Assembly (NCBI GenBank): GCA_024233455.1
Contig: JACKPP010000002.1
Coordinates: 496,001 to 560,000, forward strand
Source: Chlamydiales bacterium
GTDB lineage: Bacteria > Chlamydiota > Chlamydiia > Chlamydiales > JACKPQ01
DNA: 64,000 bases
Direction of reading: 5' to 3'
The notes under the pieces are model-generated. The model saw nothing but the letters and a program-made list of their open reading frames with translations, was not told the origin of the DNA and did not search any database. The position numbers and the translations under genes are program-made. This document shows positions 44,624 to 52,830 of the stretch, in pieces (the first letter of the stretch is position 1; each line of letters opens with the position of its first letter).

Positions 44624-44653
44624 TCTCTTAAATTAAGAGATGATTAAACTAAG

Positions 44654-44681
44654 CCCTGCTTGGAAACAAGCGGGGTTTTTT
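44654..44681. terminator. Intrinsic terminator after the translocase
   Basis: CCCTGCTTG-GAAA-CAAGCGGGG (44654-44675, one T-G pair) followed by TTTTTT. It ends exactly at the stop codon of the convergent pagL-like gene. A weaker hairpin (tctctt/aagaga) lies just before it. Confidence 0.9.
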
Positions 44682-45169
44682 CATTTTAAGGGGATGCCGT
44701 AGAAAAATAAAAGGCATTCAGTGCCGGGATTTTTACTTCCAAGGCTGGCATTTGACATATGGTAAAATTGCACCCCTAGCCGTCCATGATTGGGCAGTCG
44801 ATAAGAGAGCTCTACCGAATCGCGAAACTCTAGAGGGAAACCCAGCTTTTTTCCACCTCCACGCATATAGATGCCGGGACCTATGCTGGGAGTGAAAATA
44901 AAATTCGACTGGCCCAAGAAAATATCCATGGCAAAACCAGCATAGACATAAAAACCACTTTCAAAATTAATCCAAAAACCCGACATAGGACGGATAAAAA
45001 TCACGCTGTTTTTATAGACCGAATAATCAGAGCGGTAGTCTAGCTGTACTATGCCCGTTAGTGGTTTTTTATGAATGATATCAAACACACCACCACCTAG
45101 CTGCAAAAGTGGTGGATCTTCAGAATACAGACAGGCCGAGAGGGCTATTGTAGCTACAATTTTATGCAT
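44681..45169 (-). CDS. pagL: PagL-like lipid A 3-O-deacylase
   Basis: 162 residues with a signal peptide (MHKIVATIALSACLYS). Beta-barrel outer-membrane acyloxyacyl hydrolase family: IGPGIYMRGGGKKLGFPLEF-like strand, EFRDSVELSYRLPNHGRLGV, and the catalytic block FYHMSNASLGSKNPGTECLL with the His-x-Ser pair and a downstream Glu, ending in the aromatic strand LFFYGIPLK. Removes the 3-linked acyl chain of lipid A, which in other bacteria lowers TLR4 stimulation. It has no counterpart in the C. trachomatis npt-lepA interval that I know of. Convergent with the translocase gene. Confidence 0.82.
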   Translation of the reverse strand: MHKIVATIALSACLYSEDPPLLQLGGGVFDIIHKKPLTGIVQLDYRSDYSVYKNSVIFIRPMSGFWINFESGFYVYAGFAMDIFLGQSNFIFTPSIGPGIYMRGGGKKLGFPLEFRDSVELSYRLPNHGRLGVQFYHMSNASLGSKNPGTECLLFFYGIPLK

Positions 45170-45272
45170 ACATAGCTCAACTTATCACGAAAAGCAATTA
45201 GCGGAAACCCACATCTCACAGGTCATGGAGACCGGCGTATTAATGCATATTTGGAACTTTCAAAAGGCAATG

Positions 45273-45644
45273 CTATGCATTTTCTTCGGGAGCTGGTATC
45301 CATCCTTGAACATATTCTGGCATATAGTTGTAAAAAGCTGTGTATAGCTCAGGCTTATAGACCAGAGTGCAACGACGCACCACATCAAGCACTAAAACCA
45401 AAACGGCTATACTCACAATACACTGCATGGTATTGGCAATCGGACCCGGGATAAAAAACGCAACAGGTGATTTTTCAAAAAGATTAAACGCTGCTATAAG
45501 GCCTAACGCTCCGGCACACTCTATCACTGCCTTGGAAATTCTATCTATACGATCATTGTCCGAGCCACTCCAAGCGTCTTTGGTAGCTGCAAAAGCCCGA
45601 CTAGCTGTTTCCCGAACTCCATCAAATGCACTTGATTTTGTCAT
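45273..45644 (-). CDS. Small membrane protein, possible Inc-like
   Basis: 123 residues, ATG 45644 behind AGGGGGCAAC. Polar N-terminus (~40 residues), then two hydrophobic stretches, ~40-55 (VIECAGALGLIAAFNLF) and ~65-88 (ANTMQCIVSIAVLVLVLDVV), and a short C-terminal tail. Two close helices without signal peptide are compatible with an inclusion-membrane protein, but the gap between them (~12 residues) and small size leave this open. No family recognised. Sits between pagL-like and lepA. Confidence 0.55.
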   Translation of the reverse strand: MTKSSAFDGVRETASRAFAATKDAWSGSDNDRIDRISKAVIECAGALGLIAAFNLFEKSPVAFFIPGPIANTMQCIVSIAVLVLVLDVVRRCTLVYKPELYTAFYNYMPEYVQGWIPAPEENA

Positions 45645-45745
45645 GTTGCCCCCTATGTAGGTTATTTTAATAGACGATTATAAAGTTTTTGTTAATCAAG
45701 TCAAGTGCTAGCTACAATCTAGTCTGCTATGGTATACTGACCCGT

Positions 45746-47560
45746 ATGAGCACAGATTTTTCATACAGCTTAGAACGCATCCGCAATTTTTCGATTATTG
45801 CCCATATCGATCACGGAAAATCCACAATTGCTGACAGACTACTAGAGTTTACCGGCACTGTTGCAGCAAGAGATATGCAAGAGCAGCTCTTAGATAGCAT
45901 GGATCTAGAAAAAGAGCGGGGCATCACCATCAAAGCCCATCCGGTTACGATGTACTACCAGGCCGATGATGGCCATACCTATCAGATGAACTTCATCGAC
46001 ACACCAGGTCACGTTGACTTTAGCTATGAGGTTTCTCGCTCACTTGCTGCCTGCGAAGGCGCCCTGCTGGTGGTAGACGCAGCCCAAGGCGTCCAAGCGC
46101 AAACCCTGGCCAATGTACACCTAGCGCTTGATCGCAATTTAGAAATTATCCCCGTCCTCAACAAGATCGACTTGCCAGCGGCTGATCCCCAATCAGTCAA
46201 GCAACAAATCGAAGATCTCATCGGACTGGATACAAGTCAAACCCTTAACTGCTCGGCTAAAACCGGGCTGGGAATCAAAGAAATTCTCGAAGTCATCGTT
46301 CGTGACATGCCCCCTCCCAAGACTCCTCACGATTCAATTTTACGTGCGCTCGTATTCGATTCACACTACGATACCTACCGCGGAGTCATGGTGTATATCC
46401 GCATAATGAGCGGCGAGATCAAAAAAGGGACACCCATTCATCTAATTGCCACGAATAAAAGCTTTGAAGTCCTGGAAGTAGGCGTATTCTCTCCCAATGA
46501 AACACCTGTCAATGTCTTACGCCCGGGAGAGGCCGGCTACATCGTCTGCGGCATCAAAAAAACCTCCGATGTCAAAGTAGGAGATACAGTCACCCACAGT
46601 AAAACCCCCTCTGCCACCCCCTTACCCGGTTTTAAAATCATCAATCCAGTCGTCTTTGCAGGGATCTACCCCGTCGACAGTTCTGACTTTGAAAACCTTC
46701 GCGATGCTCTGACTAAACTCCAGCTCAATGATTCAGCACTATCTGTAGAACAAGAAAGTACCACTGCATTAGGATTTGGTTTTCGCTGTGGCTTTTTGGG
46801 TTTACTCCATTTAGAAATCACCTTTGAGCGTCTGCAGCGCGAATTTGATTTAGATATTATTACTACCGCCCCAAGCGTTGTTTATCAAGTGCTTTTAGCA
46901 TCTGGTGAGGTCAAATACATCGACAATCCGGTCCACTTCCCCGACCCTTCCATCATCGACACCATAGAAGAGCCCTGGGTCAAAACACACATCATGGTAC
47001 CACCCGACTACCTCGGTGCAGTCATGAACCTTTGCAATGATAAGCGTGGAAACCTGGTCAAAACCGATTCACACGGCTCAAATAGATTGCTGCTAACTTA
47101 TGAACTTCCGATGAATGAAATCATTACCGATTTCAACGACAAATTAAAATCGGTTACCCGCGGCTACGGATCCTTTGATTACGAACCCGACACTTATGCT
47201 GCCTCCGATATTATCAAACTGGAGATCCGCGTCAATAATGAACCTGTCGATGCTTTCTCCTGCCTAGTCCACCGATCCAAAGCCGAAGCCAAGGGACGCG
47301 CCATCTGCAAAAAACTACTCGATGTCATCCCTCGCCAGCAGTTTAAAGTGCCCATTCAGGCCGCTATCGGTGGTAAAGTGATCGGTCGTGAAACCATCTC
47401 TGCCCTTTCTAAAAACGTCACTGCCAAGTGCTACGGGGGCGACATCACCCGCAAACGCAAACTCTGGGAAAAGCAGAAGAAGGGTAAAAAACGGATGGCC
47501 GAAATCGGTAAAGTCACCATCCCTCAGTCGGCCTTCATGGAAGTTTTAAAAGCAGAATAA
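45746..47560 (+). CDS. lepA: Elongation factor 4 (LepA)
   Basis: 604 residues from ATG 45746 (MSTDFSYSLERIRNFSIIAH); a TTG at 45689 is upstream in frame but not conserved. G-domain motifs: AHIDHGKSTIADRLL (G1), ERGITIKA (G2), FIDTPGHVDF (G3), PVLNKIDLP (G4). The C-terminal LepA-specific domain (KKLLDVIPRQQFKVPIQAAI, ITRKRKLWEKQKKGKKRM) is complete. Ribosome-bound GTPase active in translation under stress. A TATACT sits only 12 bp before the ATG, so the 5' leader may be very short. Synteny with CT064. Confidence 0.97.
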   Translation: MSTDFSYSLERIRNFSIIAHIDHGKSTIADRLLEFTGTVAARDMQEQLLDSMDLEKERGITIKAHPVTMYYQADDGHTYQMNFIDTPGHVDFSYEVSRSLAACEGALLVVDAAQGVQAQTLANVHLALDRNLEIIPVLNKIDLPAADPQSVKQQIEDLIGLDTSQTLNCSAKTGLGIKEILEVIVRDMPPPKTPHDSILRALVFDSHYDTYRGVMVYIRIMSGEIKKGTPIHLIATNKSFEVLEVGVFSPNETPVNVLRPGEAGYIVCGIKKTSDVKVGDTVTHSKTPSATPLPGFKIINPVVFAGIYPVDSSDFENLRDALTKLQLNDSALSVEQESTTALGFGFRCGFLGLLHLEITFERLQREFDLDIITTAPSVVYQVLLASGEVKYIDNPVHFPDPSIIDTIEEPWVKTHIMVPPDYLGAVMNLCNDKRGNLVKTDSHGSNRLLLTYELPMNEIITDFNDKLKSVTRGYGSFDYEPDTYAASDIIKLEIRVNNEPVDAFSCLVHRSKAEAKGRAICKKLLDVIPRQQFKVPIQAAIGGKVIGRETISALSKNVTAKCYGGDITRKRKLWEKQKKGKKRMAEIGKVTIPQSAFMEVLKAE

Positions 47561-47632
47561 TATCAATCTCCAAAAGTATTGTCGTAAATTGAATGGCGCT
47601 TTTTTGTGACCTTATTTCTGGAATTAGTACAA

Positions 47633-49078
47633 CTAAATCGAATAGGTACTGGAGGTCACATCTCCACCGGTGCCGGTCCAGTTAGTGTGGAAAAACTTAC
47701 CACGCGGTTGGTCGGTGCGCTCATAGGTATGAGCACCGAAAAAATCGCGCTGAGCCTGCAAAAGATTAGCTGGCAGACGCTCTGATCTATAGCCATCAAA
47801 AAAAGACAACGCAGTGCTAAAGCACGGCACAGGAATCCCGTGGATAGCGGCCAAAGAAGCCACTTTGCGCCAGCCGCCTGTTGCCTTCTTAATCGCATTT
47901 TTGAAAAAATCATCCATCAAAAGCGATTCCAGCTCGGGATTTTTGTCATACGCTTTTTTGATATCCCCCAAAAATTTAGAGCGAATGATGCAGCCGCCGC
48001 GCCACATGAGCGCAATACCACCGTAGTTGAGCTTCCACTTAAACTCCTGCCCTGCAGAGCGCATCAGCATAAACCCTTGGGCATAGCTTACAATTTTAGA
48101 CGCATAAAGGGCTTGTCTTATGGCTTCAATCAGCTCGGTTTTATCTCCAGTAAACTTATCAGTAGGGCCAGAAAAGACTTTGCTTGCTTTAACCCGCTGA
48201 TCCTTTAGAGATGACAAGCACCTGGCAAACACCGCCTCACCAATCAAAGTTAAGGGCTGGCCCAAGTCAAGCGCGCTAATGCCCGTCCATTTCCCTGTTC
48301 CCTTTTGTCCTGCCACATCCAGGATTTTATCGATGAGCGGCGCCCCGTTTTCCTTATGGGCAAAAATAGCGCTGCTAATTTCAATGAGGTAGGAATTTAG
48401 CTCACCCTCATTCCACTTATTGAAAATGGTGTGCATTTCATCGCATGAAAGCCCGAGCAATTGAGTCATGATCTGATACGCCTCGCAGATGATTTGCATA
48501 TCTCCATATTCGATACCGTTATGGACCATTTTAACATAGTGGCCTGCACCACCTTCCCCTACCCAATCGCAGCAAGGCTGCCCATCATCGGATTTTGCTG
48601 CAATCGATTGAAAGATCGATTTAACCTCTTTCCAAGCATCGGGATGCCCTCCCGGCATAATCGACGGGCCATGGCGCGCACCCTCTTCTCCACCAGAAAT
48701 GCCCGTTCCCATAAACAAGATGCCCTTTGCTCTTAGGGCCTCATAACGCCTTTGCGTATCGGGGTAGTGGCTATTACCTCCATCGATGATAATATCGCCT
48801 TTCTCTAGAAGCGGTGCAATTTGATCGATTAAACTATCGACTGCAGGACCTGCTTTGACCATGAACATCACTTTACGTGGCCGTTTAAGCGTTTTGACAA
48901 ATTCTTCAAGGGAGTGAGCACCTACAACTTGACTGCCTTTTGCCGGCCCCTTTAAAAAAGCATCAACCTTTTCGGTAGTGCGATTATAGACTACGACTTG
49001 ATATCCATGATCATTCATATTGAGTACCAAATTCTGTCCCATAACGGCCAGGCCAATCAATCCAATATCTGCGCTCAT
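47633..49078 (-). CDS. gnd: 6-phosphogluconate dehydrogenase (decarboxylating)
   Basis: 481 residues. NADP Rossmann fold IGLIGLAVMGQNLVLNMNDH, FMGTGISGGEEGARHGPSIM, the catalytic Lys/His region HYVKMVHNGIEYGDMQ, IIDKILDVAGQKGTGKWTG and LRDYFGAHTYER-like C-terminus (AQRDFFGAHTYERTD), ending TGTGGDVTSSTYSI. Oxidises 6-phosphogluconate to ribulose 5-phosphate, giving NADPH and pentoses. Convergent with lepA, matching CT063-CT064 order. Confidence 0.97.
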   Translation of the reverse strand: MSADIGLIGLAVMGQNLVLNMNDHGYQVVVYNRTTEKVDAFLKGPAKGSQVVGAHSLEEFVKTLKRPRKVMFMVKAGPAVDSLIDQIAPLLEKGDIIIDGGNSHYPDTQRRYEALRAKGILFMGTGISGGEEGARHGPSIMPGGHPDAWKEVKSIFQSIAAKSDDGQPCCDWVGEGGAGHYVKMVHNGIEYGDMQIICEAYQIMTQLLGLSCDEMHTIFNKWNEGELNSYLIEISSAIFAHKENGAPLIDKILDVAGQKGTGKWTGISALDLGQPLTLIGEAVFARCLSSLKDQRVKASKVFSGPTDKFTGDKTELIEAIRQALYASKIVSYAQGFMLMRSAGQEFKWKLNYGGIALMWRGGCIIRSKFLGDIKKAYDKNPELESLLMDDFFKNAIKKATGGWRKVASLAAIHGIPVPCFSTALSFFDGYRSERLPANLLQAQRDFFGAHTYERTDQPRGKFFHTNWTGTGGDVTSSTYSI

Positions 49079-49284
49079 CTATTCACTCCTTTATTAGCAC
49101 CGCTATCTAGACTTATCTGCGTCTATCCCTGCGCGTTCAGTAACTACCGTATAAACGATTTACAGACCAAGAGTCAAATAGCGTATAACACCTCTCTTAA
49201 AAATAAATGCATGAATTAGGCAAGAAAGCAGCACAAATTTGTTGCTATACCGACGCAGTCAAATATGCATTTATTTGCTACAAA

Positions 49285-49293
49285 TGGTATAAT
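49285..49293 (+). promoter_or_regulatory. Extended -10 promoter of tRNA-Arg
   Basis: TGG-TATAAT at 49285-49293, i.e. a consensus -10 hexamer with the TGn extension, 11 bp before the tRNA. No good -35 hexamer at the proper distance. Confidence 0.6.
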
Positions 49294-49304
49294 CTACAAC
49301 TCAC

Positions 49305-49378
49305 GTTCTCGTAGCTCAGTTGGATAGAGCGACAGCCTCCTAAGCTGTAGGCCGCGCGTTCAAATCGCGCCGAGAACA
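49305..49378 (+). tRNA. tRNA-Arg (CCU anticodon)
   Basis: Acceptor GTTCTCG (49305-49311) pairs with CGAGAAC (49371-49377), discriminator A78. D-arm TAGCTCAGTTGGATAGAGC, anticodon stem-loop acagc-ctcctaa-gctgt with CCT anticodon, T-arm CGCGCGTTCAAATCGCGC. The 3' CCA is not encoded, unlike the tRNA-His gene in this window, so it must be added by the CCA-adding enzyme. Confidence 0.96.
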
Positions 49379-49419
49379 ATCTTGCAAAAAGAGCGCCGCT
49401 TGGAGTATAACTGGCCATT

Positions 49420-50097
49420 ATGAAACTGCTCGTTTTTATAACCGCATTCTTAGCCCTAGCTCTCACAGGTTGCGGCACCTCGTCTAAAAACTACTCCGAT
49501 GTGGCCATTGAAACACACGGCTTTTACGGCCCTTGGGGTGATAAGCACATGCCGCTTGTGGTCATAGACGCCGGCCATGGGGGCTTTGACCTTGGCGCCT
49601 GCCATGCCTCTTGTGAAGAAAAAGACTTAGCCCTGACAACTTCCCTGCTTTTAAAACGCTACCTCAATGAAAAAGGCTACCGGGTCATTCTCACTCGTAA
49701 CCGCGACGTTTTCATTCCGCTCAAAGAGCGAGCTGCCATGGCCAACGAGGCCAAAAGCAAACTCTTTGTCAGCATCCACTACAATGCGGCTCAATCAACC
49801 AATGCCGAGGGGATCGAGGTCTACTACTTTAACAAAGGCGACCACTTGCGCATTGAATCCTCCAAAAAACTTGCCTCAGACGTGCTCTCAAAGCTCTTGC
49901 ACCGCACAGGTGCGCCCTCTCGCGGCATTAAGCACGGCAACTTTCTGGTCATCCGTGAGACCAAAATGCCCGCCATTCTAGTAGAAGGAGGCTTTATCAC
50001 CTCCCCCAAAGAGCGCGCCATTCTAAAGAGCCGCGACTACCAAGAAGAAATCGCACAAGCCGTTGCCGAAGGCATCGACCACTACTTCAAAATCTAA
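49420..50097 (+). CDS. amiA: N-acetylmuramoyl-L-alanine amidase, lipoprotein (AmiA)
   Basis: 225 residues. Lipoprotein signal MKLLVFITAFLALALTGC with cleavage before Cys18. Amidase_3 domain: VVIDAGHGGFDLGA (Zn His), EEKDLALTTSLLLKRYL (Zn Glu), LFVSIHYNAAQS (Zn His), and AILVEGGFITSPKE (catalytic Glu). Cleaves the stem peptide from peptidoglycan at division. Chlamydial AmiA (CT268) has this position next to murE; here the winged-helix gene and toxin module are wedged between. No inhibitory helix insert is visible, so activity may not depend on EnvC/NlpD-type activators. Confidence 0.93.
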   Translation: MKLLVFITAFLALALTGCGTSSKNYSDVAIETHGFYGPWGDKHMPLVVIDAGHGGFDLGACHASCEEKDLALTTSLLLKRYLNEKGYRVILTRNRDVFIPLKERAAMANEAKSKLFVSIHYNAAQSTNAEGIEVYYFNKGDHLRIESSKKLASDVLSKLLHRTGAPSRGIKHGNFLVIRETKMPAILVEGGFITSPKERAILKSRDYQEEIAQAVAEGIDHYFKI

Positions 50098-50137
50098 CCT
50101 ACTGACATTCAATCCAATAAAATAATTATTTAGCGGA

Positions 50138-50183
50138 TTGACAAACAACCCATAAAAGCGGTAATATAACCCATAAAAGCGGT
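50138..50183 (+). promoter_or_regulatory. Promoter with paired 16-bp operator repeats
   Basis: TTGACA (50138-50143), 18-bp spacer, TAATAT (50162-50167). The string aacccataaaagcggt occurs at 50147-50162 (in the spacer) and again at 50168-50183 (just after the -10), with start-to-start distance 21 bp, two helical turns. The start codon of the winged-helix gene follows 7 bp later. The arrangement strongly suggests direct repression, most simply autorepression. Confidence 0.72.
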
Positions 50184-50189
50184 TGTCAT

Positions 50190-50525
50190 ATGTTAGCAGA
50201 ATTATTCGGAAATGCTTCAATTGAAAAGATCTTCTTTTTTCTATTATTGAATGATACGTGCTATGGGACTCAATTAAGCAAAGTTTTTGAAGAACCAGTC
50301 AGTAATATGCAAAAAGCCCTTCAACGCTTAGAACTAGGTGGGATCATTGTTAGCACAATGGTTGGAAAAACACGCGTGTACCAATTTAATCCGCGATGGC
50401 CTTTTCTCAAAGAATTTAAAATATTTTTGCAAAAAGCCTATAACTTCATTCCCGAGTCCATTCGTTACCAATATTACGAAAATCCAGTTCGCAAAAGACC
50501 TAGACGCAAAGGAAAACCGCTTTGA
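50190..50525 (+). CDS. Winged helix-turn-helix transcription regulator (small, standalone)
   Basis: 111 residues. Residues 1-70 form a winged helix of the ArsR-like type: MLAELFGNASIEKIFFFLLL, YGTQLSKVFEEPVSNMQKAL, RLELGGIIVSTMVGKTRVYQ, then FNPRWPFLKEFKIFLQKAY and a basic tail RKRPRRKGKPL. The same layout is common among small bacterial regulators often found alone or with nucleotidyltransferase toxin-antitoxin genes; no nucleotidyltransferase is adjacent here. The 21-bp-spaced operator repeats in its promoter are the probable binding site. ATG 50190 directly follows the second repeat. Confidence 0.75.
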   Translation: MLAELFGNASIEKIFFFLLLNDTCYGTQLSKVFEEPVSNMQKALQRLELGGIIVSTMVGKTRVYQFNPRWPFLKEFKIFLQKAYNFIPESIRYQYYENPVRKRPRRKGKPL

Positions 50526-50656
50526 TAGACAAAAAACTTCCCGTGTAAGCGATAGATTTGGATGAAAACAGTCCATATAAAACCAACGAAAAATAAGCCT
50601 CTTGAATTTTTATTTGTAAACAGTATACTGCGCGTCAAATAAATTGCTTGGATGCA

Positions 50657-52081
50657 ATGTTCAATATTTTAAAACCAGTCTACTTTTTGCTTATGCTCGC
50701 GGTTTTACTGCAACCTGCCGCAACCTTTTGCAGTCAGGTAATCCCTTATTCCCCTACTGCTCAATCTGTGGCGACGACAGATTTAACATATGATGAAATC
50801 CTGGCCATTATTGATAAACTTGAATCCGGTCTCTTTGATGAAATTTCACCCGAAGCCATGACAAGAGCCTCTAAATTATTGACTCTGCTGGCCCGCCACG
50901 GATATTCTGACATGAACGAAAGTGAATGGTCCTCTGTTGAGCAGGATATACAGGACCTATTATTATCCTCTGAAAATTATTCGTTTGCATCAAATAGCGA
51001 CTACGGTCCTCGCTATACCTTAGACAATGAAATAGAATTTCAACATTGCAAAAGTTGGTTTTCCAAGAGATTCAGAGGTACTCAAAGGTTTATTAAAAAG
51101 CACAAAAAAGCTCTCATCGTAGGAGCTGTTGTTGTCGTAGCTGTAGTAGCCATCGTTGCCACTGCTGGAACTAGCAGCCCTGCACTGGCTCCTGCTGCAG
51201 GTCTAGCAGGTGGTGCTGCAGGATCTAAAAATTCGAAAAATGGTCATTCCAGTAAGACACCTACTAACTCAGATATAGCACCTAAACAAAATTCTTCTGA
51301 ATCCCTAGCTTTTTCAGAAGCCCTCAAAGAACATATTTCTGAGTTCCAAAGTTCAAATGCTGTGCTCAGTGTTGTAAAGGAATCAAGCCCACCTACAATT
51401 GCAGAAAAAGCAAGACAGCTTGGAGCGCACTTCGCCCACAAAACTTTTGAAGATATTAGTGAGTTTGTATCTATCGCGCCAGCTCTGTATAACGAGATTC
51501 AATCTGCCTGTAACTTTGGATCAGATGGTTTTGAACGGAACGATCTAATGAAAGATCCCATAGAAAGTTACCAGAAACTTCTAGCAAAAGGCCACGAAAA
51601 AATTGACACCCTTTTTGCTACAAATCAGGCTGCTAACTACACACCTGAGGCAAAAAAAGGCTTATGGAAAGAGAACCCCATTTGTGGTACACTACCTCTA
51701 CCGGGTGCTTTAGGATTTGGCTCAAGGGTCAAGACCTGTGGCCAGTTGGCAATGACTGACGTCAACACATTAAAAGGATGGAAACTTGGAAACCCAATCA
51801 ATAATCTTACTAAGGCCGGTAACAGACCAAGCTGGAGTGCTGTCAGGAGAAGATATTGGAAAAATCAGGCGTACTTTCGCGCCAAAGAGCTCGATATTAG
51901 AAATTTAAATAGAATGAAAAGAGGTCTAGCTAGACAAGTAAAAAATGAATTAACGGGAAAGTGGGAAAGCATAGAACTTCACCACGCGCCATCACAAAAA
52001 AATGGGGGATTGTTTGATTTTGTGGAAGTCACACCTGAACAGCATGCTGCTATTGACCCCAACAGACGACTAGGAGGGTAA
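50657..52081 (+). CDS. Polymorphic toxin with C-terminal HNH-type nuclease domain
   Basis: 474 residues from ATG 50657 (TTG 50648 also in frame). Signal peptide FLLMLAVLLQPAATFCSQV; an acidic helical module TYDEILAIIDKLESGLFDEI...LLTLLARHGYSD (~40-90); a basic stretch then a strong membrane helix KALIVGAVVVVAVVAIVATAG (~150-170); low-complexity Ser/Lys linker; and a C-terminal module from ~395: NRPSWSAVRRRYWKNQAYFR, LNRMKRGLARQVKNELTGKW, ESIELHHAPSQKNGGLFDFV, EVTPEQHAAIDPNRRLGG. The LHH...H pattern is the HNH/Endo VII-fold signature of toxin tips. The next gene starts 2 bp after its stop and probably encodes immunity. Inferred: contact-dependent or secreted DNase. Preceded by a regulator gene, in a hole between amiA and murE. 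Confidence 0.78.
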   Translation: MFNILKPVYFLLMLAVLLQPAATFCSQVIPYSPTAQSVATTDLTYDEILAIIDKLESGLFDEISPEAMTRASKLLTLLARHGYSDMNESEWSSVEQDIQDLLLSSENYSFASNSDYGPRYTLDNEIEFQHCKSWFSKRFRGTQRFIKKHKKALIVGAVVVVAVVAIVATAGTSSPALAPAAGLAGGAAGSKNSKNGHSSKTPTNSDIAPKQNSSESLAFSEALKEHISEFQSSNAVLSVVKESSPPTIAEKARQLGAHFAHKTFEDISEFVSIAPALYNEIQSACNFGSDGFERNDLMKDPIESYQKLLAKGHEKIDTLFATNQAANYTPEAKKGLWKENPICGTLPLPGALGFGSRVKTCGQLAMTDVNTLKGWKLGNPINNLTKAGNRPSWSAVRRRYWKNQAYFRAKELDIRNLNRMKRGLARQVKNELTGKWESIELHHAPSQKNGGLFDFVEVTPEQHAAIDPNRRLGG

Positions 52082-52083
52082 AA

Positions 52084-52569
52084 ATGCCTTGTTTTTCAGA
52101 ATTGTTCGACCACGCCGACTCTATTCAAATCGATTATAATGGGTATAAGGTTGTTTTAGCAGATAAATTTCCTGTCAATAATGGAGACACCCTTCTGATC
52201 TCAGTTGAAAAAACTAATAGTGAGTATAAACAAGGGTTTTCAATTGATATTTCTGGCAGCTGCGAATATAAAGGCACGCTATATAAGCAAAAAAAAGGTG
52301 TGAAAATGCTTTTTTGGGAAGATACCACTCCTAAAAAATTCGAACTTGTCATTTATTCTAGGCAAAACTATGTGTGGATTCAAAATTTTTGGGAAGCCAA
52401 AAACGATATGGGAACAGCCTTTCTTGATAGAGCTCACAATGGTGCTGCAATGATCGTTGAGGAAATTGAAAATGGCAGGCGTTATCGCTGCAACGATATC
52501 ACCCCAGATGATGACTTTGACGATATCATCTTTACCGTGTGTTACGCAAAACAGAAAAACATGAGTTAG
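52084..52569 (+). CDS. Candidate immunity protein for the HNH toxin
   Basis: 161 residues, acidic, beta-rich (IQIDYNGYKVVLADKF, GFSIDISGSCEYKG, KFELVIYSRQNYVWIQNFW), no signal peptide or membrane helix, so cytosolic. No family recognised. Its ribosome-binding site (AGGAGGG) is built into the last codons of the toxin gene and the ATG is 2 bp after the toxin stop: tight translational coupling, as expected of toxin-immunity pairs. Function is inferred from position, size and acidity only. Confidence 0.6.
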   Translation: MPCFSELFDHADSIQIDYNGYKVVLADKFPVNNGDTLLISVEKTNSEYKQGFSIDISGSCEYKGTLYKQKKGVKMLFWEDTTPKKFELVIYSRQNYVWIQNFWEAKNDMGTAFLDRAHNGAAMIVEEIENGRRYRCNDITPDDDFDDIIFTVCYAKQKNMS

Positions 52570-52830
52570 ACCCCATGCTGAGCTCAAAAAAAGGCCTATA
52601 CCCTTTTATGCGCTGGTGGCTCCGTTTTTGAAAGATTTGTACTATTAGCCGATTTTTGTCTCCGACTTTATCAACACGAAAATATACCGAAGTCAATTCA
52701 AAGTGCAGGTTTTTAGCAGCGTCAACTCTCATACACATTTCTCGTCTTCACTTCGGGCCTTGTCTACAGACAATGCCCCTTGTTTCAGCCAAAAAATCTG
52801 AAAAGTCTCCTCGCTAAATTCCCCGCATTT

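Noticed and set aside
52570..52830. Gap between the immunity gene and murE searched for a second immunity or toxin-tip fragment
   Set aside because: No open frame of useful length with coding character in either strand.
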